A stretch of 64,000 nt of DNA from Tsuneonella rigui (GCF_003958625.1 NZ_RSEL01000015.1:1-64000), one strand, 5' to 3'; shown: positions 1-8,473, numbered from the stretch's first letter. Notes: a model not told the origin generated them from the sequence alone. Numbers and translations: made by a program.

Positions 1-1
1 G

Positions 2-469
2 CGCCGCCAGCTCGCCGCGCTGCCCGGCCCGATCTTGCGCCCGCCGCGCCCGGGCGCGAGCGAGGTGATCGACCCCGGCCCCGCACCGCTCGCATCTCCC
101 ACCGCCACGCCCGCGTTCCAGCTTCCGGTCACCGGGCGCACGATCGCTGGTTTCGGTGAGGCGCGCGACGACGGCGGCCGCTCGCGCGGGCTGTCGCTGT
201 CGCCCGCCGACGCCGCGCAGATCGTCGCCCCCGCCGCGGGCCGCGTGGCGTTTGCCGGTCCGTTCCGCGGGTTCGACCGGATCGTCATCATCGAGCACCC
301 GGGCGGGTTCACCAGTCTCGTCACCGGTCTTGCCCGGGTGGACGTCACCGTCGGCGAGGAACTGGTCGCCGGCGCGCCGCTGGGTGTTGCTGGCTCGGGC
401 CGCGCGATCGTCGGGTTCGAGCTGCGGCGCGCGGGACAGCCGGTCAACCCGCTCGAATTCCTGCGCTGA
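2..469 (+). CDS. EnvC-like murein hydrolase activator (M23/LytM domain), 3' part only
   Basis: The reading frame is open from base 2, so the gene starts upstream of the window and only its last 155 residues are seen. The fragment is a LytM/M23 beta-fold: residues reading PAAGRVAFAGPFRGFD and a terminal PVNPLEFL are typical of the family. The metal ligands of active M23 endopeptidases are not kept: the position of the usual HxH reads GFELR. This suggests a non-catalytic EnvC-type activator of N-acetylmuramyl-L-alanine amidases that acts in the periplasm at cell separation. The next gene, a CtpA-type protease 78 bp downstream on the same strand, is a common alphaproteobacterial neighbour. The N-terminal coiled coil expected of EnvC cannot be checked here. 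Confidence 0.8.
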   Translation, partial: RRQLAALPGPILRPPRPGASEVIDPGPAPLASPTATPAFQLPVTGRTIAGFGEARDDGGRSRGLSLSPADAAQIVAPAAGRVAFAGPFRGFDRIVIIEHPGGFTSLVTGLARVDVTVGEELVAGAPLGVAGSGRAIVGFELRRAGQPVNPLEFLR

Positions 470-489
470 GACAGGTGCCAAGCCTCATC

Positions 490-503
490 TGGCGTTAACG
501 CCA
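490..503. promoter_or_regulatory. 14-bp perfect palindrome upstream of the S41 protease
   Basis: TGGCGTTAACGCCA is a perfect 14-bp inverted repeat in the 78-bp gap between the EnvC-like gene and the S41 protease gene, 44 bp before the start codon. Its size and place suit an operator for a dimeric regulator. No terminator-like T tract follows it. The binding protein is unknown. Confidence 0.3.
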
Positions 504-547
504 CCCGCACGATAGAACATGCGCGAAACCTACCGGGATATCACGCG

Positions 548-1882
548 ATGAAATTTGCCGCTCTCATCCGCTCCGCCGCGCTGGTCAGCGCGGTCGCGCT
601 GCTCCCCGCCACCACCGCCGGGCTCGCCCAGGTCGATGGCCGCGCGGGGCCGGAGTTCGCCAAGCTGTTCGCGGTCTACCAGCGGATCAAGGCGAGCTAC
701 GTCGAGCCGGTCGACGACGACAAGCTGATCCGCGGCGCGATCGACGGGATGCTCGCCAGCCTCGATCCGCACTCGGCCTACCTCGACGGCGGCGATCTCC
801 AGCGGTTGGAGACGATGATCGACGGCAACTATTCGGGTCTCGGCCTGTCGGTCGTGATGGACGACGGTGCGGTCAAGGTGGTGAGCCCGTTCAAGGGCAG
901 CCCGGCGGACAAGATGGGCATCAAGGCGGGCGACTACATCACCCACCTCGACGGCACGCTGGTCTACGGCGGGGAGCTCGACGACGCGGTCGCCAAGATG
1001 CGCGGGCCCGCCGGCAGCTCGATCCGCCTGACCATCTTCCGACCCGGCCGCGACGAGCCGTTCGACGTCACCGTCACCCGCGGCACGATCGATCTCGAAC
1101 CGGTCACCAGCAAGCTCGAGGCGGCCAACATCGGTTACATCTCGGTCAACGAGTTCAGCCGCGATGTCGGCTCGGACGTGTTCGCCGAGTGGCAGAAACT
1201 GAAGCGCGAGGCGGGCGGCCGGATGAACGGCCTGGTGCTCGATCTGCGGCAGAACCCGGGCGGCTCGCTCGACGAAGCGGTCGCGCTCTCCGACCTGTTC
1301 CTCGACAAGGGCCAGATCGTCTCGCAGCGCGGCCGCGCGAAAGGCGAATCGATCGTCTACGACGCCGAGAGCGTGTTCAAGGGCGACATGGCGGGCGGGG
1401 TGCCGCTGATCGTGCTGATCGACGCCGGTTCAGCCTCGGCGAGCGAGATCGTCGCCGGCGCGCTGCAGGATCACCGCCGGGCGCTGGTGATGGGCGAGCG
1501 TAGCTTCGGCAAGGGCAGCGTACAGACGCTGCTGCCGCTCGGCCAAACCGCCGCGCTCAAGCTGACCACCGCGCGCTACTACACGCCGTCGGGCCACTCG
1601 GTGCAGGAAGGCGGGATCGATCCCGACATCGCGGTGCCGCAGCTCTCTGATCCCGATCTGGCCAAGAAGGACAAGTTCCGCCTGCGCGAATCCGACCTGC
1701 GCGGGCATTTGGTCAACGAGGCGGCGCTGAAGGACGAGGACCTGGAAAAGGATCGCAAGGACGATCCGCGCTTCACCCTCACCGCCGCCGAAGTGAAGGC
1801 CAAGGGAATCGAGGACTTCCAATTGAACTACGCGCTCGAAACGCTGCGCCGCACCTCGCCGAATGCGATGGCGCGCCGCTGA
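548..1882 (+). CDS. ctpA: S41 family C-terminal processing peptidase (CtpA type)
   Basis: 444 aa. It is a periplasmic serine protease that trims or degrades envelope proteins from their C-terminus. The first 28 residues form a signal peptide ending in TTAGLAQ. A PDZ domain follows at about residues 95-170 (SGLGLSVVMDDG through the GGELDDAVAKM stretch). The S41 catalytic core carries the nucleophile in GSASASE, with Ser297 most likely, and the general base Lys322 in SFGKGS; the 25-residue spacing is the same as in plant CtpA. The length fits the family. It follows the EnvC-like gene and its last base is the first base of the DsbB gene (TGATG), so the two are probably co-transcribed. Confidence 0.93.
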   Translation: MKFAALIRSAALVSAVALLPATTAGLAQVDGRAGPEFAKLFAVYQRIKASYVEPVDDDKLIRGAIDGMLASLDPHSAYLDGGDLQRLETMIDGNYSGLGLSVVMDDGAVKVVSPFKGSPADKMGIKAGDYITHLDGTLVYGGELDDAVAKMRGPAGSSIRLTIFRPGRDEPFDVTVTRGTIDLEPVTSKLEAANIGYISVNEFSRDVGSDVFAEWQKLKREAGGRMNGLVLDLRQNPGGSLDEAVALSDLFLDKGQIVSQRGRAKGESIVYDAESVFKGDMAGGVPLIVLIDAGSASASEIVAGALQDHRRALVMGERSFGKGSVQTLLPLGQTAALKLTTARYYTPSGHSVQEGGIDPDIAVPQLSDPDLAKKDKFRLRESDLRGHLVNEAALKDEDLEKDRKDDPRFTLTAAEVKAKGIEDFQLNYALETLRRTSPNAMARR

Positions 1883-2352
1883 TGGCGCTGACTTCGTCGG
1901 AGAAACTCGCCCAGCGGCTCGCGCTGGGGGTGCCCGCGCTGTTGCTCGGCGGGGCGTATCTCTCGGAATACGGCTTCGGGCTGGTGCCGTGCGAGATGTG
2001 CTGGTGGCAGCGTTATGCCCACTTCGCCGCGCTCGGGATCGCGCTGTTGTCGACGGTGGCGGCGCCCAAGCGGGTATGGATCGGCCTTGCCGGGCTGGCG
2101 ATCCTGGTCGCGGGGCTGATCGGCGGGTTTCACGCCGGGGTAGAATACGGCTGGTGGGAAGGGCTCACCGCCTGCAGCACGCCCAGTCTTGGCGGCGGCG
2201 ATCCCTTGGAAGCGATCATGAACGCGCCGCTGGTGCGCTGTGACGAAGTGCAGTGGAGCTTGGCCGGGATTTCGCTCGCCGGGTGGAACTTCCTCATCTC
2301 GAGCGTTAGCGGAATAGCGATCCTGCTCCTGCTGCGCCGAAAGACCCGATGA
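1882..2352 (+). CDS. dsbB: Disulfide bond formation protein DsbB family
   Basis: 156 aa inner-membrane protein with about four transmembrane helices. DsbB proteins reoxidise the periplasmic DsbA and pass electrons to quinone. The first redox pair is Cys37-Glu-Met-Cys40 (CEMCWWQR), which is the classic CxxC followed by aromatic and basic residues. The second pair is Cys98 and Cys120 in the second periplasmic loop. The ATG overlaps the stop of the protease gene by one base, and the end overlaps the Coq7-like gene by 4 bp (ATGA). This tight packing suggests one transcript for the three genes. A DsbA partner is not present in the window. Confidence 0.92.
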   Translation: MALTSSEKLAQRLALGVPALLLGGAYLSEYGFGLVPCEMCWWQRYAHFAALGIALLSTVAAPKRVWIGLAGLAILVAGLIGGFHAGVEYGWWEGLTACSTPSLGGGDPLEAIMNAPLVRCDEVQWSLAGISLAGWNFLISSVSGIAILLLLRRKTR

Positions 2353-2870
2353 CCGAAGCCCCCTCGCACCGCATGATCCGCGTCGACCAGGCAGGCGAAT
2401 ACGGTGCGACCCGCATATACGCCGGCCAGCTCGCGGTGATGGGCGACCGTGCTCCCCACGCCGGCGAGATCGCCGCGATGGCGCGCCAGGAAGCGGCGCA
2501 CCGGGCGAAGTTCGATGCCCTGATGGCGGCGCGCGGCGTCCGCCCGACCGCGCTGCAGCCGTTCTGGTCGGTCGCCGGCTTCGCGCTCGGGGCTGCGACT
2601 GCCCTGATCGGCCCCGAAGCTGCGATGGCCTGCACCGCCGCGGTCGAGGAAGAGATCGACAAGCATTATTCCGCCCAGCTCGACGAGCTCGAGAAAACCA
2701 ACGACGATCCCGAGCTGACCGCGATGGTCGCCGAATTCCGCGAAGACGAACGCGCCCATCACGCCGCCGCGCTCGCCGCCGGGGCGGAGCGGGCGCCCGC
2801 CTACCCCCTCCTGTCGGGCGCGATCCGGCTGGGTTGCCGGGTCGCGATCCGGCTGGCCGAGCGGATTTGA
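2349..2870 (+). CDS. coq7: Coq7-type demethoxyubiquinone hydroxylase
   Basis: 173 aa di-iron carboxylate protein. Coq7 hydroxylates the demethoxyquinone ring in the penultimate stage of ubiquinone synthesis at the inner membrane. The expected ligand motifs are visible: the first Glu in DQAGEYGA, ExxH in QEAAHRAKF, a Glu in EEEIDKHY and a final ExxH in EDERAHH. The alphaproteobacterial enzymes are this short. The ATG lies inside the end of the DsbB gene. Having DsbB and a quinone-biosynthesis enzyme side by side is mechanistically sensible because DsbB uses quinone as electron acceptor, but a functional link is inference. Confidence 0.92.
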   Translation: MTEAPSHRMIRVDQAGEYGATRIYAGQLAVMGDRAPHAGEIAAMARQEAAHRAKFDALMAARGVRPTALQPFWSVAGFALGAATALIGPEAAMACTAAVEEEIDKHYSAQLDELEKTNDDPELTAMVAEFREDERAHHAAALAAGAERAPAYPLLSGAIRLGCRVAIRLAERI

Positions 2871-2959
2871 GGAACCTTGCCCGCGCCTGGCGCGCTTCAG
2901 CAGTAGTTCAGTGCCCGAGGTTGAACCATTTGTGCGCCGACCAAGATAGGACGAAACCG

Positions 2960-3529
2960 ATGATCCGCCGCCTGCTTCCCGTGCTCGCGCTTGCCGCCGT
3001 CGCCGCTCCCGTCGCGGCACAGGACACCGGCGGCGACAAGGTCCGCATGGTCATCGCCTACGGCAACGACGAGGTGGCCCCGCCGCAGGGCGACGAGATC
3101 GTCGTCGTCGCGCGCCTGCCCGAGGGCGACCGCTACCGCATTCCGGAGGCGCTCCGCTTCAGCGACGATCCCGCCAATATGGCCTGGGCCCGCCGGGTCG
3201 AGCGGCTCGACATGGTCGGCGCGTTCGGCACGATGTCATGCTCGCCCGCCGGGCTGGGCGGCTTCACCGGCTGCACTCAGCAGCTGATCAACGCCGCCGC
3301 CGCCGACAAGCGCGAGGGCTCCGCAGCCCGTTTCTCCGAACTGATCGCCGCCGCCCGTGCCGAGCGCCTCTCGACCATCGATGCCGATGCCGCCGCCGAG
3401 CAGGGCCGGGTCGAGCAGATCGAGAAGGAATACATGGACCGCCTCGAACGCGAGCGCGAAGGCGTGTTGCCTGGCGAACAGGCGCCTACGACCAGCACCA
3501 CCACGCCGCTGACCCAGCCGCCCCAGTGA
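2960..3529 (+). CDS. Exported hypothetical protein, 189 aa
   Basis: The protein begins with a clear Sec signal peptide (MIRRLLPVLALAAVAAPVAAQ, cleavage expected after AAQ at residue 21), so it is periplasmic or outer-membrane associated. The mature part has an acidic N-terminal half with a DEIVVVARLPEGDRYRIPE segment, two cysteines about 14 residues apart that could form a disulfide, a charged helical region near residues 130-165, and a low-complexity Thr/Pro/Gln tail. I do not recognise a named domain. The ATG at 2960 was chosen because it is followed at once by the signal peptide; a longer in-frame extension upstream has none. Similar small exported proteins occur in sphingomonads; function unknown. 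Confidence 0.75.
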   Translation: MIRRLLPVLALAAVAAPVAAQDTGGDKVRMVIAYGNDEVAPPQGDEIVVVARLPEGDRYRIPEALRFSDDPANMAWARRVERLDMVGAFGTMSCSPAGLGGFTGCTQQLINAAAADKREGSAARFSELIAAARAERLSTIDADAAAEQGRVEQIEKEYMDRLEREREGVLPGEQAPTTSTTTPLTQPPQ

Positions 3530-3582
3530 TCGGCGCGCGGGCGGATAGCCGCTCTTAATCTTTCGTGGTTAATGCGCCTCGC

Positions 3583-4701
3583 ATGACGGCGCGCAAAATC
3601 CTCACCGTGTTCGGGACCCGTCCCGAGGCGATCAAGCTGTTCCCGCTGATCCACGCGCTCGACGCCGACGATCGCTTCGACAGCCGCGTGTGCGTGTCGG
3701 GCCAGCATCGCGGGATGCTCGACCAGGTGCTCGAGATCGCCGGCATCCGACCGGACCACGATCTCGACCTGATGCGGCCCGATCAGACGCTTGATGCGCT
3801 CACCGCCGCGCTGCTGACCGGCATCGGCAAAGTGCTCGATGAAGAGCGGCCCGATTGGGTGGTGGTCCAGGGCGACACCGCCACCGCGATGGCCGGGGCG
3901 CTCGCCGCCTACTACCGCAAGATTCCGGTCGCCCACGTCGAGGCGGGCCTCAGGAGTGGCAACATCCACCATCCGTGGCCCGAAGAGGTCAACCGCAAGA
4001 TCGTCGGCAGCTTCGCCGCGCTCCATCTCGCCCCAACCGAAACCGCGGCCGAGGCACTCCGGCGCGAAAACGTTGATCCGGCGACGATCTATGTCACCGG
4101 CAACACAGTGATCGATGCGCTGCATTGGGTGACGGCGAAGGTTGCGCGCGAACCGGCGCTGGCCTCAGGTCTGGCTCACCTTGAGGCACGCTTCGCGGGC
4201 AAGCGGATCATCGGTATGACCAGCCATCGGCGCGAGAACTTCGGTGAGGGCATGGAGGCGATAGCCGAGGCGGTCACCCGCCTGGCCGCGCGGGCCGATG
4301 TGGCGGTGATCTTCCCCGTGCACCTCAACCCCAACGTGCGCGCGGTGATGAATGCTCGGCTTCCGGACCTCGACAACATCGCGCTGATCGAGCCGCTCGA
4401 CTACCCGCATTTCGCCCGTCTGCTCGACATCAGCACGCTGATGCTGACCGACAGCGGCGGGGTGCAGGAAGAGGCGCCCGCGCTCGGCAAGCCGGTGCTG
4501 GTGATGCGCGAGACGACCGAACGGCCCGAGGGGGTGGAGGCCGGGACCGCCAAGCTGGTCGGGACCGATGCCGACCGCATCGTCGCCCAAGCTACGCGCT
4601 TGCTCGATGACCCGGAAGCCTACGCCGCCATGGCCCGCGCGCACAATCCGTTCGGCGATGGGCGCGCGGTCGAGCGAATCGTGGAGCTGCTCGCGCGCTA
4701 G
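3583..4701 (+). CDS. wecB: UDP-N-acetylglucosamine 2-epimerase (non-hydrolysing)
   Basis: 372 aa. It interconverts UDP-GlcNAc and UDP-ManNAc, or a related UDP-2-acetamido sugar, in the cytoplasm. Family motifs are strong: FGTRPEAIKLFPL at the N-terminus, GDTATAMAG, HVEAGLRSG, and near the C-terminus TDSGGVQEEAPALGKP with RETTERPEG. The ATG at 3583 gives the normal family start; a GTG 18 bp upstream is possible. It opens the polysaccharide locus. A WbpI-type role in a diamino-uronate pathway cannot be excluded, because WbpG/HisH/HisF-like genes occur 15 kb away. Its stop codon shares the palindrome CTAG with the convergent epimerase gene. Confidence 0.93.
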   Translation: MTARKILTVFGTRPEAIKLFPLIHALDADDRFDSRVCVSGQHRGMLDQVLEIAGIRPDHDLDLMRPDQTLDALTAALLTGIGKVLDEERPDWVVVQGDTATAMAGALAAYYRKIPVAHVEAGLRSGNIHHPWPEEVNRKIVGSFAALHLAPTETAAEALRRENVDPATIYVTGNTVIDALHWVTAKVAREPALASGLAHLEARFAGKRIIGMTSHRRENFGEGMEAIAEAVTRLAARADVAVIFPVHLNPNVRAVMNARLPDLDNIALIEPLDYPHFARLLDISTLMLTDSGGVQEEAPALGKPVLVMRETTERPEGVEAGTAKLVGTDADRIVAQATRLLDDPEAYAAMARAHNPFGDGRAVERIVELLAR

Positions 4702-5696
4702 AGCCCGTGGTAATCGCGAAACCAGTCAACGAAGCGCGGGAAACCCACCTCGACCGGCGTGGTCGGCGCGTAGCCGGTGTCGCGGGTGATGGCGTCAATA
4801 TCGGCGTAGGTCTGCGGCACATCGCCGGGCTGCATGGGTCGGAAATCGATCTCCGCCTTGCGCCCGCAGGCGTCCTCGATCACGCCGATGACCTTCATCA
4901 GCGGTTCGGGCCGGTTGTTACCGATGTTGTAGATCGCGTGCGGGGTCACACTTCCACCCGGTTTCGACGCGCCATCGTCCGCAGGCGGGCGATCCAGACA
5001 AGCGAGCACGCCCGCGACGATATCGTCGATGTAGGTAAAATCGCGCCGCATGTCGCCGTGGTTGAACACCGGGATGGGCTCGCCCTTGAGGATTCTAGAG
5101 GTGAAGATCCACGGCATCATGTCGGGCCGTCCCCACGGTCCGTACACGGTGAAGAACCGCAAGCCGGTGAGCGGGAGACGATAGAGGTGCGCGTAGGTCT
5201 CGCTGAACAGCTCGTCGGTCTTTTTGGTCGCCGCATAGAGTGACCATGGGCGATCCACCCGATCCTCGACCGCGAACGGCACCTTGTCGTTCCCGCCGTA
5301 CACCGAGCTGGAACTCGCGTAGACCATGTGCGCGATCTGCCGCGCGCGCGCGACTTCAAGGACGTTGAGGTGCCCGACCACGTTGGATTCGACGTAGGCG
5401 TGCGGATTTTCGAGGCTGTAGCGGACCCCAGGCTGCGCACCGAGGTGCACGATAGCGTCGAAACTCTCGCCAGCGAGAGCGGCGTCCAATGCGCTGCGGT
5501 CGGCAAAGTCGACCTGCATGAACGCAAAGGCATCTCCCGCTGCAGCCGCGACACGCGCCAGCCGGTCGCGCTTGAGCGACACCGGATAGTAATGGTTGAG
5601 GCTGTCGATCCCGAGCACGCGGTCGCCGCGGGCGGCGAGCTCTTCGCTGACTGCGGCGCCGATGAAGCCGGCCGCACCCGTGACCAGCACGCGCAT
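4698..5696 (-). CDS. UDP-glucuronate 4-epimerase family (extended SDR)
   Basis: 332 aa NAD-dependent epimerase of the extended short-chain dehydrogenase fold. The Rossmann motif TGAAGFIG lies at the N-terminus, and the catalytic Tyr/Lys pair is in YAATKKTDE. The stretch FFTVYGPWGRPDMMPW is typical of UDP-glucuronate/UDP-galacturonate 4-epimerases (LspL/Cap1J group), so UDP-GalA is the likely product. The ATG at 5696 starts directly at MRVLVTG; an upstream in-frame extension would overlap the preceding gene. It is the last gene of the minus-strand run that begins with the Wzx-like gene, one base after the acetyltransferase stop. Its own stop is formed by the CTAG shared with wecB. Confidence 0.9.
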   Translation of the reverse strand: MRVLVTGAAGFIGAAVSEELAARGDRVLGIDSLNHYYPVSLKRDRLARVAAAAGDAFAFMQVDFADRSALDAALAGESFDAIVHLGAQPGVRYSLENPHAYVESNVVGHLNVLEVARARQIAHMVYASSSSVYGGNDKVPFAVEDRVDRPWSLYAATKKTDELFSETYAHLYRLPLTGLRFFTVYGPWGRPDMMPWIFTSRILKGEPIPVFNHGDMRRDFTYIDDIVAGVLACLDRPPADDGASKPGGSVTPHAIYNIGNNRPEPLMKVIGVIEDACGRKAEIDFRPMQPGDVPQTYADIDAITRDTGYAPTTPVEVGFPRFVDWFRDYHGL

Positions 5697-5697
5697 T

Positions 5698-6270
5698 CTA
5701 GAGTTCGTCGCCGCTGAGGGCACGTGGCTTTGCACTGGCGGGAATGCCGGTCAGCGTGACGGCATCGCCGCATGAGCGCGTAACGACCGCGTTTGCGCCA
5801 ACCACTACGTCATTGCCCAGGGCGATCGGGCCGATCACCTTCGCGCCCGAAGCGATGAACGCGCGGTCGCCCACCGTGGGGCGCTGTTCGTGTGCGGACT
5901 CGATCTCCTTCGCCCCCAGCGTAACCTGGTGGTAGATCACCGCGTAGGCGCCAATGCGGTTCGCGCCTATCACCGTGCCCGCGACATGCGGCATGAAGAA
6001 ATGCGGCCCGATCTCGCAGGCGGATGAGATTTCCAGCCCGTGGAGGTAGAAGTTGAACCACGTCAGCAGCTTCGCGATCGCGCTGTTCCGGCGCCGGTGC
6101 GCGGCATGCGCGAGACGGTAGAGCGCGACCGGCAAGCAGCGCGGGTTGAGGAAATTGCGCCACAAATCGCGTTTGCGCACGCGCCGCCCGGGCTGGCCGT
6201 AGTAGAAAAAATAGCGCTCGAGGTCCGACGCGAGAAGTTCGCCGAGCGACCGCTGTTGATACCCTGGCAC
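5698..6270 (-). CDS. Serine acetyltransferase-like hexapeptide (LbH) acetyltransferase
   Basis: 190 aa if it starts at the GTG at 6270, which overlaps the stop of the upstream gene (TAGTG); a longer ATG start at 6339 would intrude 70 bp into that gene. The C-terminal half is a left-handed parallel beta-helix: repeating hexapeptides such as IGANRI, VGDRAF, IGPIAL and VGANAV. The pattern resembles CysE-type enzymes (GPHFFMPHVAGTVIGA, LGAKE). In this setting an acetyl-CoA dependent O- or N-acetyltransferase that decorates a sugar is more likely than a cysteine-synthesis enzyme, but this is inferred from context. It lies between a glycosyltransferase-like gene and a sugar epimerase. Confidence 0.78.
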   Translation of the reverse strand: MPGYQQRSLGELLASDLERYFFYYGQPGRRVRKRDLWRNFLNPRCLPVALYRLAHAAHRRRNSAIAKLLTWFNFYLHGLEISSACEIGPHFFMPHVAGTVIGANRIGAYAVIYHQVTLGAKEIESAHEQRPTVGDRAFIASGAKVIGPIALGNDVVVGANAVVTRSCGDAVTLTGIPASAKPRALSGDEL

Positions 6271-7334
6271 TACGGCCACGGGCCCGACTTCAAGTGGACC
6301 GCCGACTGGTCCTCGTCGCTCAGCAGTTCGTCGATCCATCCCGCCAGGCTGTAGCGGTAGCGGACTTCCGGTGCCAGCGGCGCCGCATCGGTGCGTAAAA
6401 AGCTATCCGGAACGCGCGGGCAGGCTCGATCGATCACTTCGATCCGTGCGGGGTCGTAAAAAGCGTAGTCGCGGATCGCAGCATTGGTGGTGACAAGCTT
6501 CTTGCCCGCGCCGAGCACCTCCAGCGTGCGCATTGTCAGGCCAGTCTGGCGCAGATGCTCGATATCGAGGATCGCCCGGCTGGTCTCGAACACCCGCTGA
6601 CTTTCGGCGCGGCTGAGCGGGGCGAAGCGAAATTGTTCGGCTTGCGCACCGCGGAAGTGAGGATTGGTCAGGCGGTATGCACGCAGGACCCACGGTGCCT
6701 GCAGGTAGAGATACCAGAAGCGCCGCAAATCGGGCGCGAGCGTTGCGTTCAGGCGCTCGACCACGCGGTGGCGATCGGTGTGCGCAGTGCCAATAAACGA
6801 TATGTCGTACTCGTTCGCGTGCCCACTCGTCTCGCTCGCGTGATCGTCGAAGAACAGGGGGCGGAAGCGCAAGCCATGGCGCCGGGCCGCCTCCGGTTCG
6901 AAGCTGAAGGCGCGATCGAAGAACGGTACCAGTTCCAGCGCACTCGCGCGGTTTGCGAGTGAGTCCCACAGGTAAAACGTGAACCGTGCGCCCGGGTGCT
7001 TGCGCCGAAGCTCGGCGATGAGGCCAGGGGAAACCGTCTGGCCATTTACGACCAGCACGTGATCGTAGGAAGAGCGGGCGAAACCCGCGAGCAGTTTGCG
7101 GTAGTGCCGTTCGGTGATCCCGCGAATCTGGCTCGGCAGGAAACGTGCGGCGGCGTGATACCAAGGCGAGGAGAGCGGCCGGTCGGCCATCGCATCGACG
7201 TGCGCGCCGCGCCGCGTGAGCTCGCGGGCCATCGCTTCGTCGTAGCCGAAGAATCTCGGGGCAATCAGGAGCACCCGCGCGCCGGCGAGCGAGAGATCTT
7301 CGGCGGGCATCTTGGATTGCGAGACGCCGATCAC
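6270..7334 (-). CDS. CgeB-like glycosyltransferase/glycan biosynthesis protein
   Basis: 354 aa. The protein looks like a GT-B style glycosyltransferase of the CgeB/spore-maturation type. The N-terminal Rossmann-like half starts with GARVLLIAPRFFGYDEAMARELTRRG, and the C-terminal half carries LTMRTLEVLGAGKKLVTTN, the usual acceptor/donor switch region of such enzymes. It starts with a GTG that overlaps the upstream epimerase stop (GTGA), so translation is probably coupled. Donor and acceptor cannot be read from the sequence. Its place between sugar-nucleotide enzymes and downstream of Wzx/Wzy supports transfer of one residue of the repeat unit. Confidence 0.7.
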   Translation of the reverse strand: MIGVSQSKMPAEDLSLAGARVLLIAPRFFGYDEAMARELTRRGAHVDAMADRPLSSPWYHAAARFLPSQIRGITERHYRKLLAGFARSSYDHVLVVNGQTVSPGLIAELRRKHPGARFTFYLWDSLANRASALELVPFFDRAFSFEPEAARRHGLRFRPLFFDDHASETSGHANEYDISFIGTAHTDRHRVVERLNATLAPDLRRFWYLYLQAPWVLRAYRLTNPHFRGAQAEQFRFAPLSRAESQRVFETSRAILDIEHLRQTGLTMRTLEVLGAGKKLVTTNAAIRDYAFYDPARIEVIDRACPRVPDSFLRTDAAPLAPEVRYRYSLAGWIDELLSDEDQSAVHLKSGPWP

Positions 7335-8455
7335 TCGGCGGATGCGAGGTTACGCGCGCGCAACTCCGCGAGCGCCTTGTTGGAGCCGTCTTCGAACACC
7401 GGCTGGCTTTCTGCCCAAGCGCAGAACCGGGCGAGGCCTGTGGCGAGCGACACTTGCGGAACGATCCCCAGACGCTCCTTCGCGCGCCGCATGTCGGCGA
7501 AGCAGTGCCGGATGTCGCCCACGCGGTACTGACCGGTCACGGTAATGGGCACCTGGTGCCCACTCGCGGCGACCAGCGCTTCGGCCAGTTCGGTGACTGT
7601 CGTCGGGGTCCCGGCTCCGAGGTTGATCGCCAAACCATCAGGTAAGTCGGCATCAAGTGCGGCCACGAGTCCGGCGACGATGTCGTCGATGTGGATGAAG
7701 TCGCGGCTCTCGAACCCATCCTCGTAGAGGGGAATGCCGAGGCCCTGGCGCGCGCGATTGAAGAAGATCGAGATGATGCCGGTGTACGGGTTCTGCAGCG
7801 ATTGCCCCTCACCGTACACATTCTGGAAGCGCAAGATCACAGGCTTGATACCGAGTGCCGGTGCGCTGGCACGCAGCAGCAGTTCTTGTGCGGCCTTGGT
7901 CGCGGCATAGACCGAACCGGGAGCGAACGGCAGGTCTTCGGCGGTCGGGACTGGGGTGAGGGGATAGCCATCAGGAGCTTGCAATTCCCACCCATGAGCG
8001 GCGAGCTGCTCGGCTGAACGGCTCGGCGGCTGAAGCATCTGATCTGGTGCGCGCGGATCGACGTAGGCACCTTCTCCGTAGACGCTGCGGCTGGAGGCGA
8101 GGATTACCCGACGCGGCCGCTTGGCGCATGCGGCCAAGGCCTCGAGGAGCGCGGCAGTCCCGAACTCATTGACCCCGACATAGTGGCGGACGCGGTACAT
8201 CGATTGCGCCGTGCCGGTCTCCGCGGCGAGGTGGTACACCGCGTCGCACCCGTCCAGCAGGGCCGGCTGATCTGCGATTTCGCGCACGTCTAGGCGCTTG
8301 AGCGACGATCCCTCTGGGACTGACAACGTGGGCAGTTCGCCGTGGATTTGTGGCGAGAGATTGTCGACCAGCACGACGACGTGACCCGCGCCGATCAACC
8401 GTCGCGCCAGCGCCTGGCCGATGAAGCCCATCCCTCCGGTGATGACGATACGCAC
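7331..8455 (-). CDS. dTDP-L-rhamnose 4-epimerase-like NAD-dependent epimerase
   Basis: 374 aa extended SDR. The Rossmann motif is TGGMGFIG and the catalytic pair lies in YAATKAAQE. Two stretches are characteristic of the Tle/WbiB-type dTDP-L-rhamnose 4-epimerases: DNLSPQIHG near residue 35 and RFQNVYGEGQSLQNPYTG with EDGFESRDFIHIDD. Such enzymes make dTDP-6-deoxy-L-talose from dTDP-L-rhamnose. The window also encodes RfbA, RfbB and RfbC, which would provide most of the precursor pathway, but no RfbD. It overlaps the following gene by 4 bp and follows the Wzy-like gene by 18 bp. Confidence 0.8.
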   Translation of the reverse strand: MRIVITGGMGFIGQALARRLIGAGHVVVLVDNLSPQIHGELPTLSVPEGSSLKRLDVREIADQPALLDGCDAVYHLAAETGTAQSMYRVRHYVGVNEFGTAALLEALAACAKRPRRVILASSRSVYGEGAYVDPRAPDQMLQPPSRSAEQLAAHGWELQAPDGYPLTPVPTAEDLPFAPGSVYAATKAAQELLLRASAPALGIKPVILRFQNVYGEGQSLQNPYTGIISIFFNRARQGLGIPLYEDGFESRDFIHIDDIVAGLVAALDADLPDGLAINLGAGTPTTVTELAEALVAASGHQVPITVTGQYRVGDIRHCFADMRRAKERLGIVPQVSLATGLARFCAWAESQPVFEDGSNKALAELRARNLASAE

Positions 8456-8473
8456 TGTCTTCGGGCCTTCGAT

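Noticed and set aside
6271-6339. Longer ATG start for the hexapeptide acetyltransferase
   Set aside because: It would overlap the upstream glycosyltransferase gene by 70 bp and add an Arg-rich leader without homology; a GTG overlapping the stop fits the coupling pattern of the operon better.
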